Part shown: positions 9,771 to 22,100 of the stretch, one piece after another
Position numbering within the stretch: position 1 is the first letter of the stretch
Layout: each line of letters starts with the position of its first letter
Assembly (NCBI GenBank): GCA_963169105.1
Contig: OY720637.1
Span: 56,876,964-56,940,963 of the forward strand
DNA: 64,000 nucleotides
From: Ceriagrion tenellum
Taxonomy: Eukaryota; Arthropoda; Insecta; Odonata; Coenagrionidae
Reading direction: 5' to 3'
Notes under the pieces: model-generated
Told to the model about the DNA's origin: nothing
Databases searched by the model: none
What the model saw: only the letters and a program-made list of their open reading frames with translations
Program-made: the position numbers and the translations under genes

Positions 9771-11189
9771 GTATTTGTTTAACTGACAGCCATATTTGGG
9801 TGAATTTTTTGTAAGCGTTCATAACTGAAAGTAATTGATTACTTGGAGAAAAAAAGGAATTTATAAAATTTTAAAATTGAAAATTTTTAGCCGGTAGTTT
9901 ATATAGTGCGACTGTGTGTAGTTTAAATAGAGCTGCTTGTGACGTTAATATCGCTAATAATATTCTCTTTTCTTTCCAGGTAATTGGTGATGCTTTCTTG
10001 AGATTTTGCTGAATGGATTATTGCAGTATCCGTGAGAACTACTTTTTTCCCGTTTGGTGTCTGAGATCGGTAATTAATATTTAGTGAAACCTTAGAGTGG
10101 TATGGAGTCATTTTCTCAGCCACATGAAATTATGGGAAATGTGCATTTTATCTATCAGGATACTGATTTTACACATTTATACGAGCAAAAAGAATTGACT
10201 TACATATCGTTGATGAATATACAGCTCCGGCTCTGATTGAAAATTATTGCCTGCAGTGATGTTCATCCCTCTCTTATCTCCGTCGTCTCTTGCAAGCTAC
10301 CGAATATGGGTTGGTCTACTGTCAGGCCGTGGAAGCTATTGAACCCCTCAGTATCTCTAAAGCGCTTCCTCCTCGAGGAAGTACTTTGTAGAGATTGACC
10401 GAATGACCTAGAATATGGCCTTCTTGAGGCTTTCATTCTTCCTATCCTCCTTTGTTCCGTCAAAAAATCTTTTCCTTCCTCTTCAGCGCTCTCTCCCAGC
10501 TAACCCCTTTAATCGCAGCCTTCAACCTCATCCGCTACCTATCGATAAATTCCCCATATCACTTCCTAACCCATTCAAATTTCTCATACTATTTCCTCTA
10601 TTTGCTTCGCTTTTGTTAACAATTTCCAATTGCGCAGTAATGATCCCTAACCACGTCCAATGTCATGAATTCACGATTAACATTTTCTGATCACTTCTCA
10701 TAGTGGTCGTAATAAACTCACCTATCCGGAGACTCCCGCCATCATTCATTGGAGTTTTCTCCACGAGATTAAGACGGGGAACACCGAGACCGTACACCGA
10801 GATGAAGAAAAATATATTTAAAATTGATAGGGCACTGAACATCGAGAGCAAAAATCGAGAGAATTTGAATTACTACAGATTTTTACCTGTGCAGGGATTT
10901 TACACACTTCCATTAAAACCTACCTTAACCCTTCAGAACGCGCGCCGTGTGGGGTAGCCATTGTTCTTGCCTTTCCTCACCAACCGAAAGGGCGCTACGG
11001 TCGTTAGAGAGGGTGGGATATCAATTTGCATATACTGAATGTAAAAATGTATTTTTTTGTGAAAAGTACATGAAAGACCTCTTAGGTCACTGCGCGTTTC
11101 TAAGTAACTTTTTGATTTCACGTCCCGGAGGGTTAAACTGGAGGAACATTATAAACACAAATTATAAAGCCTGTGCCCTATTGTGGTGG
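9771..11189. other. Non-coding stretch, nothing recognised
   Basis: Open frames up to 91 codons (for example 10415-10690 plus) lie in a pyrimidine-rich patch and overlap frames on the other strand. No motif was recognised. Confidence 0.45.
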
Positions 11190-11660
11190 ATTCTATAAAC
11201 CAGCCATGTTCAGCCGGAGGTGGAATGGATGCTTTCATCGGACGCGGGAAGTACGTGACGATATGATTTTCTTCCGGTTCGAGTGAAAAAATAAACTCGG
11301 TTTCTCCTCGGGCGGGAAAGGATTGCCTCATTGAGGATAAACCGCATAATGGACGCTCGGGAGTTGGGACGTGATTTCGTTCGGGGAGGTGGTGCTGAAT
11401 CGAAATCTCTCGAGTGGGTGGCGACTCTCGAGGGCGTTGGCGCACTTGGGGTGGTTGGGGGGTGGAGGGGGCATTTGAAGGATTCGTGACAGAGGTGAGG
11501 AGCAAGACCCGTTTACGGGGGGCGGGCCTCGAAAGAAGCGCGCCCCCCGCTCGCCGAACGAGTGACGCGAAACTTCCATCCACTTCCCGTGCTTGCTCTG
11601 ACCCGAATGACGGGAGAGGGTTAAAGTAAACGGCGCGACCCATTTTGTGAGGGGGAAAAT
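11190..11660. other. GC- and CpG-rich island with overlapping unassigned frames
   Basis: This stretch is clearly richer in G+C and CpG than its surroundings, with words such as GGGCGGGCC and GCGCGCC. Open frames of 179 and 144 codons (minus) and 71 codons (plus) overlap here, but none shows a domain. The frames may result from composition alone. A CpG island near a distant promoter, an unrecognised exon, or a transposon interior are all possible. Confidence 0.35.
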
Positions 11661-11869
11661 ATTGCGCTCCCAGTAATGCATCCGGCAAAGGGCGCCATTT
11701 TTGCGCTTACGAGTGCATTTGTTATCCATCATTCGTTTTTGTTTTGGTAGAATCGCTGTCAAAGAAACCGCATTATCTCTGGCAAGGCTTGAAAAGTGGA
11801 CCTCTGTTTCAAATTGGAAAAATTCATTATATTTACAAACATTTTGATTTTTAAAAGTAATTCTGAGGG

Positions 11870-12031
11870 AAGTTTGTGCGAGATATCATTTCTCCTATAA
11901 TTCAATAAATTTAGTCTCATTTTAAAGAAAAATATCACGCCCTCCCAAAGATTCCAAAATATAACCTTATCACTCCACTTTCCGAGGTATTTTCCAAAAG
12001 ACAACACACATGGAAAATGGTGCGTGTTTGC
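11870..12031 (+). repeat. Interspersed repeat, family Z, copy 2, left piece
   Basis: Aligns with the first third of the copy at 40037-40580: TATCATTTCTCCTATAATTC here versus TATAATTTCACCTATAAATC there, through to AAATGGTGCGTGTTTGC. The alignment stops abruptly at about 12031 and resumes at about 13144, so the two pieces are one element split by an insertion. Confidence 0.75.
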
Positions 12032-13143
12032 TGTAAGGAGAAATGGGTGCTTGCAATTTGCAAGCAGGGGGGAAGTGTTATATGATGATACTCTTTAAAT
12101 AAGGAAAATATCAATGAAAGCTCTCAAGTCTGCGTGCTACATGCAAGCAAAGAAAAGTATAATTCTCGAAAATGAAATACGCGCCCCATGAGGTATGGAT
12201 ACCAGACAGTTCCAGTACAAACTTATATTGTATGTCATCCGGTTATTAACGACTTTTCAAAATATTATAATCAGTATACCGAAACGAACGTGGAACCACT
12301 GGAAGATCATCATCACTTGACGGCATATAAGACGCTCTTCTACGTTAGATATTTCAGTTCAGTACAGCATACTTAATAAGAGCTCACATGAAGAATTTTA
12401 CCATATAAATTCGATTGGAATCGAGATTTTTAATACACTAATTTTCATATTCAATTTTTCTCTTTCAATCTTCTACATGGACTGCATGTTTTTTTAATGA
12501 AAACTACAATATCGTGAAGCTTGGTTGGTTGAAATTGGTCATCAAAGCTACGGTAGAGGCCAGGAAAAATTTGAAGAAATTATACCCAGTATTTAGCAGT
12601 GCGAAAAATGGTATAAAGAAGACTAAAAAACAAAGCACTTAGGATACCCAACTTATATATGTAAAGCTATCGATTGCAATATCTCGAAGCCTAATCGACT
12701 GTTTTAACTTTACCGATTTTACCCTAAATCGACACATAAATCTAACCCTCCCCTGAAACTGGCCCGCCTCGCTGAGTTGCAAACCTCGAATTGACACTCG
12801 GCCCGGCGACAATGGAGAAATATATCTATAGCAACGAAAGTGAAAACATTTCTAAAGCCCCAGATAAAAGTTTAAAAATTTCAGTTCATTTACTCGTTTC
12901 TTTATAATGTTTCTTTATAACTCGTTTGTCTCCCCCTTTTTTATATTTAGTAATACACACTTCCTTTAGCACCGTCAATGTAAATTCAACTCACTCACTC
13001 AACACCGTCTCACAATTCTTTTTCCTTCCACACAATTTCACTACCACTCACTTTTACCTTCTGGCTCTACACTGTCCCCACGCGTTCTCTCACTTTTAAA
13101 CAAACTCCTCGTTGCCATGGCAATGTTAATATTGCAAGGGCTG
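12032..13143. mobile_element. 1.1-kb insertion splitting a family Z repeat
   Basis: Position is inferred from the split of family Z: the left piece ends at GTGCGTGTTTGC and the right piece restarts at CACGCCAAGAGTG, which are adjacent in the intact copies (GTACGTGTATGCACTCCAGAGAG). The insert has no long open frame. Its left edge holds a near-palindrome, GCTTGCAATTTGCAAGC (about 12050-12066). Its right end holds GTTGCCATGGCAAT (13111-13124). No target-site duplication longer than about 3 bp and no terminal inverted repeat could be made out, so the type of element is unknown. Confidence 0.6.
13111..13124. promoter_or_regulatory. X-box-like (RFX-type) motif
   Basis: GTTGCCATGGCAAT fits the RFX X-box pattern GTNRCC-NN-RGYAAC with one mismatch at the last base. 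It is a chance-prone short match without a recognised gene nearby. Confidence 0.2.
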
Positions 13144-13525
13144 CCACGCCAAGAGTGACCAATTACAAGATAAAAGTTTTTAATATGAAAGTTTCAACAC
13201 CTAAATCTCGTGAAAAAATGAAGAGCTTGTTGTTTCAATGTTTTCTCAGCTATTAAAAGCAATTAATGGCAAAGTCACCGCTGTAATTTTACCAGAATCA
13301 CGAAAGTACCTTCCGTTGTGAAGGAGTTTTAAACGTACCGTGTGAAAAAAATGAGTCAAATTAAGACTTGCATTGATATTTTTCATTAATGAGAAATTCA
13401 GTTGTATAAACGAAAATTTTTGTATTGAATCATTAGCTTCATGCTTTCCACAGCTGCTGAAATTGAAACGCAAAATTCGGATATGGTCTTTATTATTACT
13501 GGGAAGATATCTTGCTTAAACTCCC
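13144..13525 (+). repeat. Interspersed repeat, family Z, copy 2, right piece
   Basis: Continues the alignment broken at 12031. It shares CCTAAATCTCGTG, the block ACCTTCCGTTGTGAAGGAG followed by TTTTAAA, the CACAGCTGCTGAAATT block and GGTCTTTATTATTACTGGG with the copies at 970-1556 and 40037-40580. A 75-codon minus-strand frame in it is not conserved in the other copies. Confidence 0.75.
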
Positions 13526-15519
13526 TTCAATAGTGGAAATTCTGTTGATTCCAAAGTGAGCAGCGACTTAAATGGTAGGGAAATCTCTTGATTTATTTAT
13601 TCAATGTAGATCAATTTAAAAAGAAACAAAAGTTCTGAAAAGGACCTGAATTTTAGTTGAATATAATGATGCCAAATTGAAATATATTTTCGTAAATGAC
13701 ACGCACTCATGAAGATTTGGAAACGTGACGACATCGAGAACTAAGGTAAAGCGCCGACGAGCGACATAGTTAAAGGCATTTCGACGTATTTCCTTGTGAA
13801 GCTTGCGGTCGTTTTCCGCAATGTGACCACCAAATCGTCAAATTTCCTCTGTAGAAGACGATGATTTCAAATCAAAATTTCAAAATGACGGCTTCAAATT
13901 GTTTTCCACTTTAAATATGCTATTATCAATGCCTGCGGTAGATGTATAAATTGAAAAATTGATATTTTTGATCTTGAGGGAATTTTTGTTACTTGAATAT
14001 GATGAATGAATTTTATGCCTGTGCCATATATTATTCTTTTCTCATTGAAAAAAGAGATGAATTCTTTATTCGAAAAACTCAGGGCATGTTCTTTTTTTGC
14101 TGAATTGTTGGACTAAAACCTATCTACCCTCAGATTGAAATTGGTTTTGGAACATCATAAGATCTTTAAAATGGCCTATGGTTTCGATCTGAGCGGGCAC
14201 TGAGTGTATATTTTAAGCTATTTGCTCGCTTGTATAACATGCTTAGAGACTACAACACAATTTGCACGTGCTTCCGGACAGTAAATTTTAGTGACAAGTT
14301 AGGAGCGTGAGTTTTTCGTAATGGAGCATTAAGACACATTTATAATCCGCTCTCTGTATTATTTAAAAATGGTCATATATGGGATTTTTATTTCGCTTTA
14401 ATAATATATTTGTGTGTATTCATGGCTATGTATCTTAAATAAATGGGTCTTCGGTTTGATGTAATTAGCCACGAAGTCACTATTCAAAATCGAAGAATAA
14501 ACTTCCTGAATATTTTCGCTAAACGACGTAGATGGAGGAGATCGACTGCCATAATTTATCCTGCGGATGATTTCGTGCCTGTGCAAAAGCATTTTGTACT
14601 CTGCTTCGAGGCTCAATTTTTTTAGTAGATGCGTGTTTGACCTTTTCTTGCTGTAATCCTTTGCTTTGCTACCAATGATTGACGACACCTACCTTGACAA
14701 CCGCTCACGAGGTTCTCTTTATGCGCACACGAGATTCGCTTCTATTGTGATTGCCACGGTTTGTTGAGTCATGGTCATCTATCACTTTTCGTAGGTATAT
14801 CTCATTACGCAATCGGATGAGCACCAATATTTTCATGCACCATTTACTTCATTTCCAAGTGGGGAAGCGCTAGCCTTGCATACGACTCTTCGCGTTATTT
14901 ATCTTTAGAACAGCAGGATACAACGGCTATACAGAATATTAGGTCTATATTCATGAATGTCCTTTGAAACTGCAGCAATTTTAAGTTATATTATATCGCT
15001 ATATCTCTTTGCGTTATTTCACCACTCTACGATTCATACATATTCTTTTAACAGAACTGGCGTTTAGTTGTGATGGCGTATTCACATGACCACAAACATT
15101 AGGCTAGTAAATGTTTTATTTCCGAAGATCATGACCTACGCTTTACGTTATTCGTATATCCTGAAAATTCTGCTGTTATCACGATTGTAAATAAATAGTA
15201 AATTTACGCACAGCTAAAAGTGAAAAGTTTAAATCTTTCAAATATACTTGGCGCATCTTAATTTTCCATATTCGATCATATAAACTTCGTTGAACGAGGA
15301 GTTGTTATGGAAAATATCATTTTATGTGATAAGGTATATGAGGTAATATAGACGACATACAGAATAGAAATGAGGTGTCGTTTTACCGTGTAACATAAAA
15401 TATGCAGACTTTCTGGAACAGCTTGAAATATAATCGGCATATATAGGCATAATACCATGGGTTCTCTTGTATATCCAATTATAGGCTGGCTAATAAGAGT
15501 AAACTAATAGATACCGGCC
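13526..15519. other. Non-coding stretch, nothing recognised
   Basis: AT-rich; the longest open frame is 96 codons (14398-14688, minus) with no recognisable domain. Its right end adjoins the 3' side of the pseudogene described next. Confidence 0.45.
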
Positions 15520-17316
15520 TCATCCTGATTGCAAATGCATTTGATTTAATCGAAGTGAAAACTTCTTTGCGGGGCCTGACGAAACACGTTTCTTATGGAG
15601 AAAAATGTGGAAGCTGGCGATAGCCCTGGAATTTTTCACGCTTGTTTGCTTGCAGCCCTCTTTTGTTTGACATATTTCAGTTATAAATACTGGTCGCACG
15701 AGCGTATTCGTAGCGTAGACTCTCAAGATAAAATTAACTAAGGTCCTTATGTCCGTGCTTGGTTTCTTTGTTGAGATGTACAATCGCAAATATCTGTGCT
15801 CTATAATTGCTGCTGTGAGCCAATGCGAGTGTGTCAGTGTCCCTGGCTCCCTTGCCGCTAATTCAGGAGAGCATCTTCCTGAATTAATTGCTTGAATAAT
15901 ATCTAGCAGGCATTTTTAGTCTGAACTGACTTAATTCCGATTTGTTATTTATGGCAGTTTTACTTCGATAGCTTTAAAAGCCACAATAGGTAGCGCCTCA
16001 GAAATCAATAGCTGGCTTCCGATCGGACCCTTGAAATTACCAGTACCCGACGTGTCCCCGTCGAACTTCTGAAACATGTGGTGTATGGGCAGTTCATTAG
16101 GATGCAGTAAACAAATGAACCATTGCAGAGGGCGACCCAAATATTGCTCGAGGAGGGTTATGACTCGTTCTTTCCAACCTGTATTGGTATTTGTTCCCTC
16201 ACATTCAATTACTACGAGATTTTCGCGATCTTGACAATCCAAATACTCTGTAATTGTTGATTTTATGCTGACCGCCGAGCCTGAATGTGGAGTCACATGA
16301 CTAAGGTAATTTTCTTCTGGTTGCTGAACCAGCATAATATGTTCCTCTTTTTCGAAGACGAATTTACGCTTCCCATTGCATTCCTTAACCTTCCTCGTTT
16401 TCCTGTCGGTCCTGCCGTCGAGGTAAAGGCCGCGAATAGGGGATTTCATAATAGCTCTTAAGCTGCGCTTCTGGTCTTCGACTCGGGCTAATTTTCTGGT
16501 CCTCCTCACCTTGCTGGGATCAATAACTTCACTTTGTCCCACCATTTTGCCACTGTCGACAAGGGTGGCATTTGCAAGAGCCGCCGCTGCCGCGTGAGGG
16601 ATGCGGTACCTATCAGCTGTCCTCGCCACGCTCGCTAAATTCTTTCTTGATTTTTTCGCGGCTTCGTTGTATTTTGGTTGTGGTGGGGTCCATGGGTCAT
16701 CCTGCTCAATAGGGTGATTTCCATCACTGTCGTCGGATATTTCATCTATGTTTTCCTGGCATTTTGATGGCGCTAAGGTGTGAGTTACCGTATCACGCAG
16801 GGCTTCATGCCGCTTCCTCTCCGCACAGCCCTGCAAACGTGAAGTTTCACTCTTGTCTACGTCTCCAATAACTGCTAGGAGAGTTGTTTTCTGATCTATG
16901 AAAAAGTTTTCTCCCAGTATCTTGTATTCTGCTCCGCAGCTACAGTTCCGAATATCACTGTACATACATGCTGCAATGTCGAACAGCGACTTAAAATCTG
17001 AGGTTAAAGCATGCATTTCGAAGCAGTTTTTGTTTTTTTTTTCACTCCTGCATTTTTCGTTACTGACTGAAGTCGTTTCATAAGCTTCTCTATCTTCTTT
17101 TAAATTGACCGCGTTCGGATTGTGGGAATGGAGACGGACCTCCACACTTCCTCCACGCGGCACGTTACCCGCTTCCTTACCTCGGACGCTCGTGGGTGGA
17201 CACAGGCGCGGCTCTCAGCCATCAGGTGGTGCACAATACAGTAATGTCTTACTACATCTTCTTTTTTCGGCAGCTACAAACCTCTCAGTTTCTTTGGGGT
17301 GCCTGATATAGCACAT
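15520..17316 (-). pseudogene. Transposase-like repeated-family protein, about 600 codons with four stops
   Basis: The uninterrupted part (17163 to 15949) is 404 codons. Counting from 17163, family motifs seen are LFDIAAC (60-66), FFIDQKTT (87-94), GLYLDGRTD (245-253), HVTPHSGSA (289-297), ECEGTNTNTGW (320-330), RPLQWFICLLHPNELP (344-359) and GPIGSQLL (379-386). Beyond the TAA at 15951-15949 the same frame continues. After two more TAA codons (15933-15931, 15918-15916) it shows SPELAAREPGTLTHSHWLT and RLYISTKKP, the C-terminal motifs of the same family, to 15520. Upstream, the frame reaches an ATG at 17316 across a TGA (17217-17215); no ATG supports 17163 (GTG). I know the family as an uncharacterised multicopy protein of arthropods and cnidarians. 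Separated acidic residues after DGR and in CDGT suggest an RNase H-like transposase (inference). Here CDGT is CEGT. The last 60 residues diverge from the family. Confidence 0.75.
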
Positions 17317-18838
17317 TTCACTTTTGCACGCGCTTTAGGCATTTCTAAGCCCAAAATGCAATCAATATCAACTGTGTAAAACCCTCGAATACACTGGATA
17401 TGCGTGCTGGCAAATACTGAGGCCAGATAGCACCACTCTCCTCACTTTGTGCGTTTTGGGCATTTTTTACCGGCGATATTCCATAAAATGTGTCAACTTG
17501 CGAGAGGGTTTCATTAGCAGCTGTATTATTTAGCAAGCCAATGGCATTGAAGAGAATGTAGGTAATTCAGAATGCTCAGGTGGACGCTCCTGGTCTTACA
17601 ATGTAACTCTAATGCATAGTCTACGGGTCTCTCGCGCTGATACGTGTGGTATAAAAGTGATATAGCTGACGGATTATGAGGATTATTAGGGCGGGTAAAG
17701 AGATATATACACTTCATGAATGCACGCTATGAAATCGAGTGATGATTAGGCTAGGGATCTTATTTATACTCTTACAATTTGTTATTATGTATCTACTTAC
17801 CGGATTTAGGCATATAAACCGGTTGGTCACCTTCTAAGCTTCACGAAAAAAATAGAAACGGAATGTAAGTATCAAGTGTAGTGCGGTTTCCTACTTTAAA
17901 CCGCCTAAAATTTAAAACGTATTCCGGAGCGGTAGGAAATTAAAACATCGATGAAATTCTTTTTCCATAGTGTTTCTAGATTGGTTCCCCGTGTTTTCTA
18001 GGGAGGCCATCGAAGATCCGAGAGAAAAAGCCATTTTCGCTGCCCCCTAATAACCATGGCATTCGCATCTCTCAGAGTAACGTACTCATTTGAAATTTTA
18101 CTTTTTCCGAATGGAAACACACCATTCCCGTCAGGTCATGAATTACTCACTTATTTTCACTCGCAGAAACTCTGGGACGCCAATAAAAAAGCAGCCGGTG
18201 TGCAAGTGGCCTGTCACGCATTGTGAGGGTCGTAGGAAGAAAGCCCTTAAGGTTCAAAACTCGTTAAAATTGCACGGTGGGATAGGGATTGGCCATGTTT
18301 ATCGTTATGGCCGTGAGGCTGGAATGACCGCGTTTTTCCGGACAGAGGAGGACAGTGGTACGACAGGAAATAAAAGCTTGTAAGGGGAAAAAATAATTGA
18401 GGTGGACCCTTGTAGAGGCATTGAGGGCAGCGGGGACGGAACTCGTAAAACGCCAATGATTTTGGTTAGCTGGGTAAACAAGGAACCGGGAGTCGATTTA
18501 AAATTTTACATGTGCCGGAGATGTTCCATTTACACCGTCAATGGTCGGAACAAGTTCGAGTCTGGCTAATTACGCGATGAGTTAACGGAGTAAGTGAGTA
18601 GAGTGAGAGTTGTTTTGGGAGCGGGGTCGGTGTATTTTGATTCGGATCTAAGGAAACGGAGTACGTAGACTCGACGGAAATGCCCGAGTTGGTTGCTTGG
18701 ATAACCTCTGGAATGAATTTGCCTGATCACCGCCGTTGTCGGGAAATTTTTAACCACCGTAGAGCATATCATTAAAAGCACTAGTTTACATTTTGTTTTT
18801 ATTCTTTTCCGATATACGCAATGAAGTGTTTCTTAGCC
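17317..18838. other. Non-coding stretch, nothing recognised
   Basis: Two 63-codon minus-strand frames (17345-17536, 17526-17717) lie just upstream of the pseudogene and could be remnants of the same element, but no family motif was recognised in them. The rest holds only short overlapping frames (18090-18383 plus, 97 codons). Confidence 0.4.
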
Positions 18839-19149
18839 ATGAAGTCATTAAATTAAACAGCAGGAATTGTACAAGTGAAAAAAAAAACTTGATTTTCTTC
18901 CCCTGATTTATTTTCTTGGTACAGCATGTTTCGACAGAGCGGCGCAATCATCAGGTACTCGATCTTCAAACCATGGGACGTAGCAGGAATGGTTCTGTCC
19001 ACTTATATTTAATGTATAAAGGTACACTACACGTGTGTCAACGCACGTTAGGGGGTCATCATCAGGTATTCCCCTGCTGTTAGCTTTAATTATTGAAATG
19101 CTGTTTCGCCACATAACTCCAGATACGGTTGAATTTTATGAGGTCATTA
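18839..19149 (-). mobile_element. Element FB-3 with direct flanking repeats and two CTGATGA cores
   Basis: The flanks are ATGAAGTCATTA (18839-18850) and ATGAGGTCATTA (19138-19149), one mismatch in 12. The left end (AATTAAACAGCAGG) is inverted near the right end (about 19074-19093). The right end is the tail GTTTCGCCACATAACTCCAG and on to ACGGTTGAATTTT, which matches the tail of FB-1 and stops exactly at the flanking repeat. On the minus strand, 18958 down to 18919 reads GTAC, CTGATGA, 15 nt, GAAAC, ATGCT, GTAC. That is the same spacing as FB-2 within one base. A second GAATACCTGATGATGACC copy sits at 19070-19052, so the core unit may be present twice. It is non-coding and probably non-autonomous. 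Confidence 0.75.
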
Positions 19150-22100
19150 GTCTTTAAAACAATCTTTGATAAAGGAAATAATAGCAACTTTGGTATTTAT
19201 GATTTGTGATGCATAATTCATGCTCAATTTGCAATTTTTTTTAAATATTCCAATGTATACTGTGTAGACTTCGTTGCTTTATATTCCATACCTTTCCTAC
19301 GTAAATAAATAGGCTCTGATTACAGTTCTGGCGATTACATACCGAAAATAGTAATTTATCATATCGTGTGCTCTGGGGTGTGGTATAATCCCCCTCCGAC
19401 CTTATAGGCAGTGCTTGGAATGGAATAACGGATCCCAAATTCAGATCGGTGGGGTAGTTTGTAAAAAATGCAAGACCGCAAATCTGTTGAAATGTAAAAA
19501 AACACTGTTTCCTGCATTGTTTTCCGAAGAAATTTTGAACGGTTTTCAAAATATTTAAAGGTGGCTCTAGCTCATGGTCACTCATTCCAGAAATTCGGAA
19601 TAGTTTAATACAGCATCTTTGAAGTTCGTTTCATAAACTGGGATGAAACAATAGGGTTTTATGGCTATTTTAATTGTAATTCATCCTTGTGAATGGATTA
19701 TAACTAGGGTTCTTATGGATATTGGTCAGGTTACCGCAAAAAAACGTCAATTTGATCGAAAAAGCACTTACAACTCACGATAAAAACTGTCTATATGAAG
19801 CGAAGAGGCCTAATATATTGACTAAAAGTAAAATGTAGGAATATTACCATCTATTTTTTTTGTTTTTTTTTGCAAATTAGTGTCGTATTTGAAGTCAAAA
19901 TGCTGTAGTTCCATACAAATGGAGCTGCAGTCGACTCCTGTGGCAGGATTGTTCGATTTGATGCATCCGTAGCTCCGTCTTTATGGGTCTATGTAACAAT
20001 TTCCACCACACGGCTACCATTATTATGCAATTTGAGAATTCACTGCCATGGCACACTCAAGGAAATGAGTGATTATGCGACGCAAGTCGTCCTTTTGAAT
20101 GCAAATTCACTGTCAAATCCTGCCAAATCCAATGCCAAATCAACAAAACAGTTGAACCTATGCTAAGCACATGGAAACTACAAAATATACCAAAATAACT
20201 ACATTAATGACGGAATTGTTTACCTTGCGAAAACCTGTATCCAAGGAGGAACACTATCGATACTGAACGACCTTACTGCTATGGCGGAGAAAATGTGGTC
20301 ATTAAAAATATATTCGAGGAATAATCTGCGTATTTTGTACCTTAATTTTTGTACTCAGTAGGAAACCCATTCCATCAACGAAATCAGGATTTTGGAAAGC
20401 CAATAATAAAACTTGTTTGATTTAGTATTTATTTGGACTTGCATAATGAGAGACACCTTAAGCATTGCACTTAAGCATTACCAGAGACACTTTAAGCATT
20501 GCACTTTCTTGTTCTCACTGCCGTGTTAAGGTACCATGTACCGAAAACAGATGGCTCAGGTTCGGATCCTCTAAGGACGTTAAAATTTATTGTGTTTGCT
20601 GGCGGTTTGTGGAGGAGCGAGGTACTAGGGAGAGGCGTCCTTGGTCTTTCGAGATTATATACGCCGTTATACGGTCGTACGGCGGGATTTCAGGTCACCA
20701 GTTGAGACCCTCGTTACGTGACAGCAGAGCATTAACCGATGCCTACATGTTTTCTGCAAATCGCTGACTCTCCTTGAATTCTGGGAATGCTTTTATGTAA
20801 TATACGTGAGAGTTGAACTAATAATTTCCGTTTTCCATACTCTATATGTAGGGTATGTTCATGAAATCACTTTACCCAGAAAGTGACGGGAAGGAAATTA
20901 ATTTAATTTTTGAAGCACTCATGATTATATACCTTGAAGCGATCAAATTTTATCTTTTTAGCGGTTACTGAGGAGTAGTGTGAGTATTTTGACAATTTTT
21001 TCAATCTGTATTCGTTAATTTGGCGTTTTGTAATTTTGTTTTAATATTTAGGTAAAAATTTATAAATAACGATATATCAGCACCAGAAAATATAAATAAA
21101 AAATAACTCAAATCCGAGCGTGACTTGAAGAAATCAATCAGTTTTTTAAGTTTAAATTTCTAGACGTTTCTAATGCATCTTAAATTATATGGTTTCACAG
21201 CGCGGCAAGTAGTTTCAGAACACGCCGATGCGCACAATAAATAAGCATAAGAGTCTCCCGGTTGTCATTTTATACTTTAAGGCTCCGACCGGTGATTTAC
21301 AGACTTATTTGAACTGAATCAGCGTTATAAATGGCGCGAGTGTGGAGTACTTGTAACTTGCGCTCGTGTTTTTAAGTGTTTTGTTTCACGTGAGGTTGGC
21401 TCATGGCTTGCATACTTCTTAAGAGATCCGTACGCTTAACTTTGCGAAGAAATGCTTTGTGAAAGAGCGGTTAAAACTTGCGGCATTCATAATTCTCGCA
21501 CGCCGCGTCACAGTCCATTAGAGAGACCAGGCTGCAATCGATAAGTCTTCTTTCGTACTGACGTGAAGTAATGAGCGCGAGCTAGGGATGTAAATTCCTT
21601 GAGTGACGGAACGATGTAAAAAGCCAACGTTTTAAGCGGAGAATCGTGCAGTGGAATGGGTGAGTTGTTACACTGTCCTCAATCATGGTACATACTGCGC
21701 TTTGTTTTTATTAAGGTGGTTAGGGCTTTAATCTTGGGTCATCGAATGAACGTTTTCATAATTTTTCAAATACGTCGAAAAACATTGTTAATGTAGTAAC
21801 TTTTTATTCCATATCAATTTGTTGCTAAATATAACGTTGTTAATAAATACAATGTATATTAAAATCGTTGAAGTCCCGCCTGAGACAACTGAGTAAGTAA
21901 AAGAACAAATCTAGGACCACATAGTATTTCATTACAACTGTTTATTCTTTGGGAATCACCGGAATTGAAGTCATGTAAATAAAAAATATTATAATTTTGT
22001 TTTCGGAAGTCGGGTGAATGCAAAATGGAGCGGACATTGTTGCCTAGATTTTAGCATTGTTGCGACTTACATTTTCGGAGCGTCAAAAGAAATGTAGAAG

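Noticed and set aside
11149..11762. Overlapping 179- and 144-codon minus-strand frames as a gene
   Set aside because: Two phases and the opposite strand are all open in a CpG-rich patch; no domain, no start context, no continuation outside the patch.
15916..15951. Reassigned TAA codon in the pseudogene
   Set aside because: Three TAA codons continue a recognisable frame, but the 404 codons before them use none, an upstream TGA also occurs, and the other retroelement frames show ordinary stops. Plain decay is the simpler explanation.
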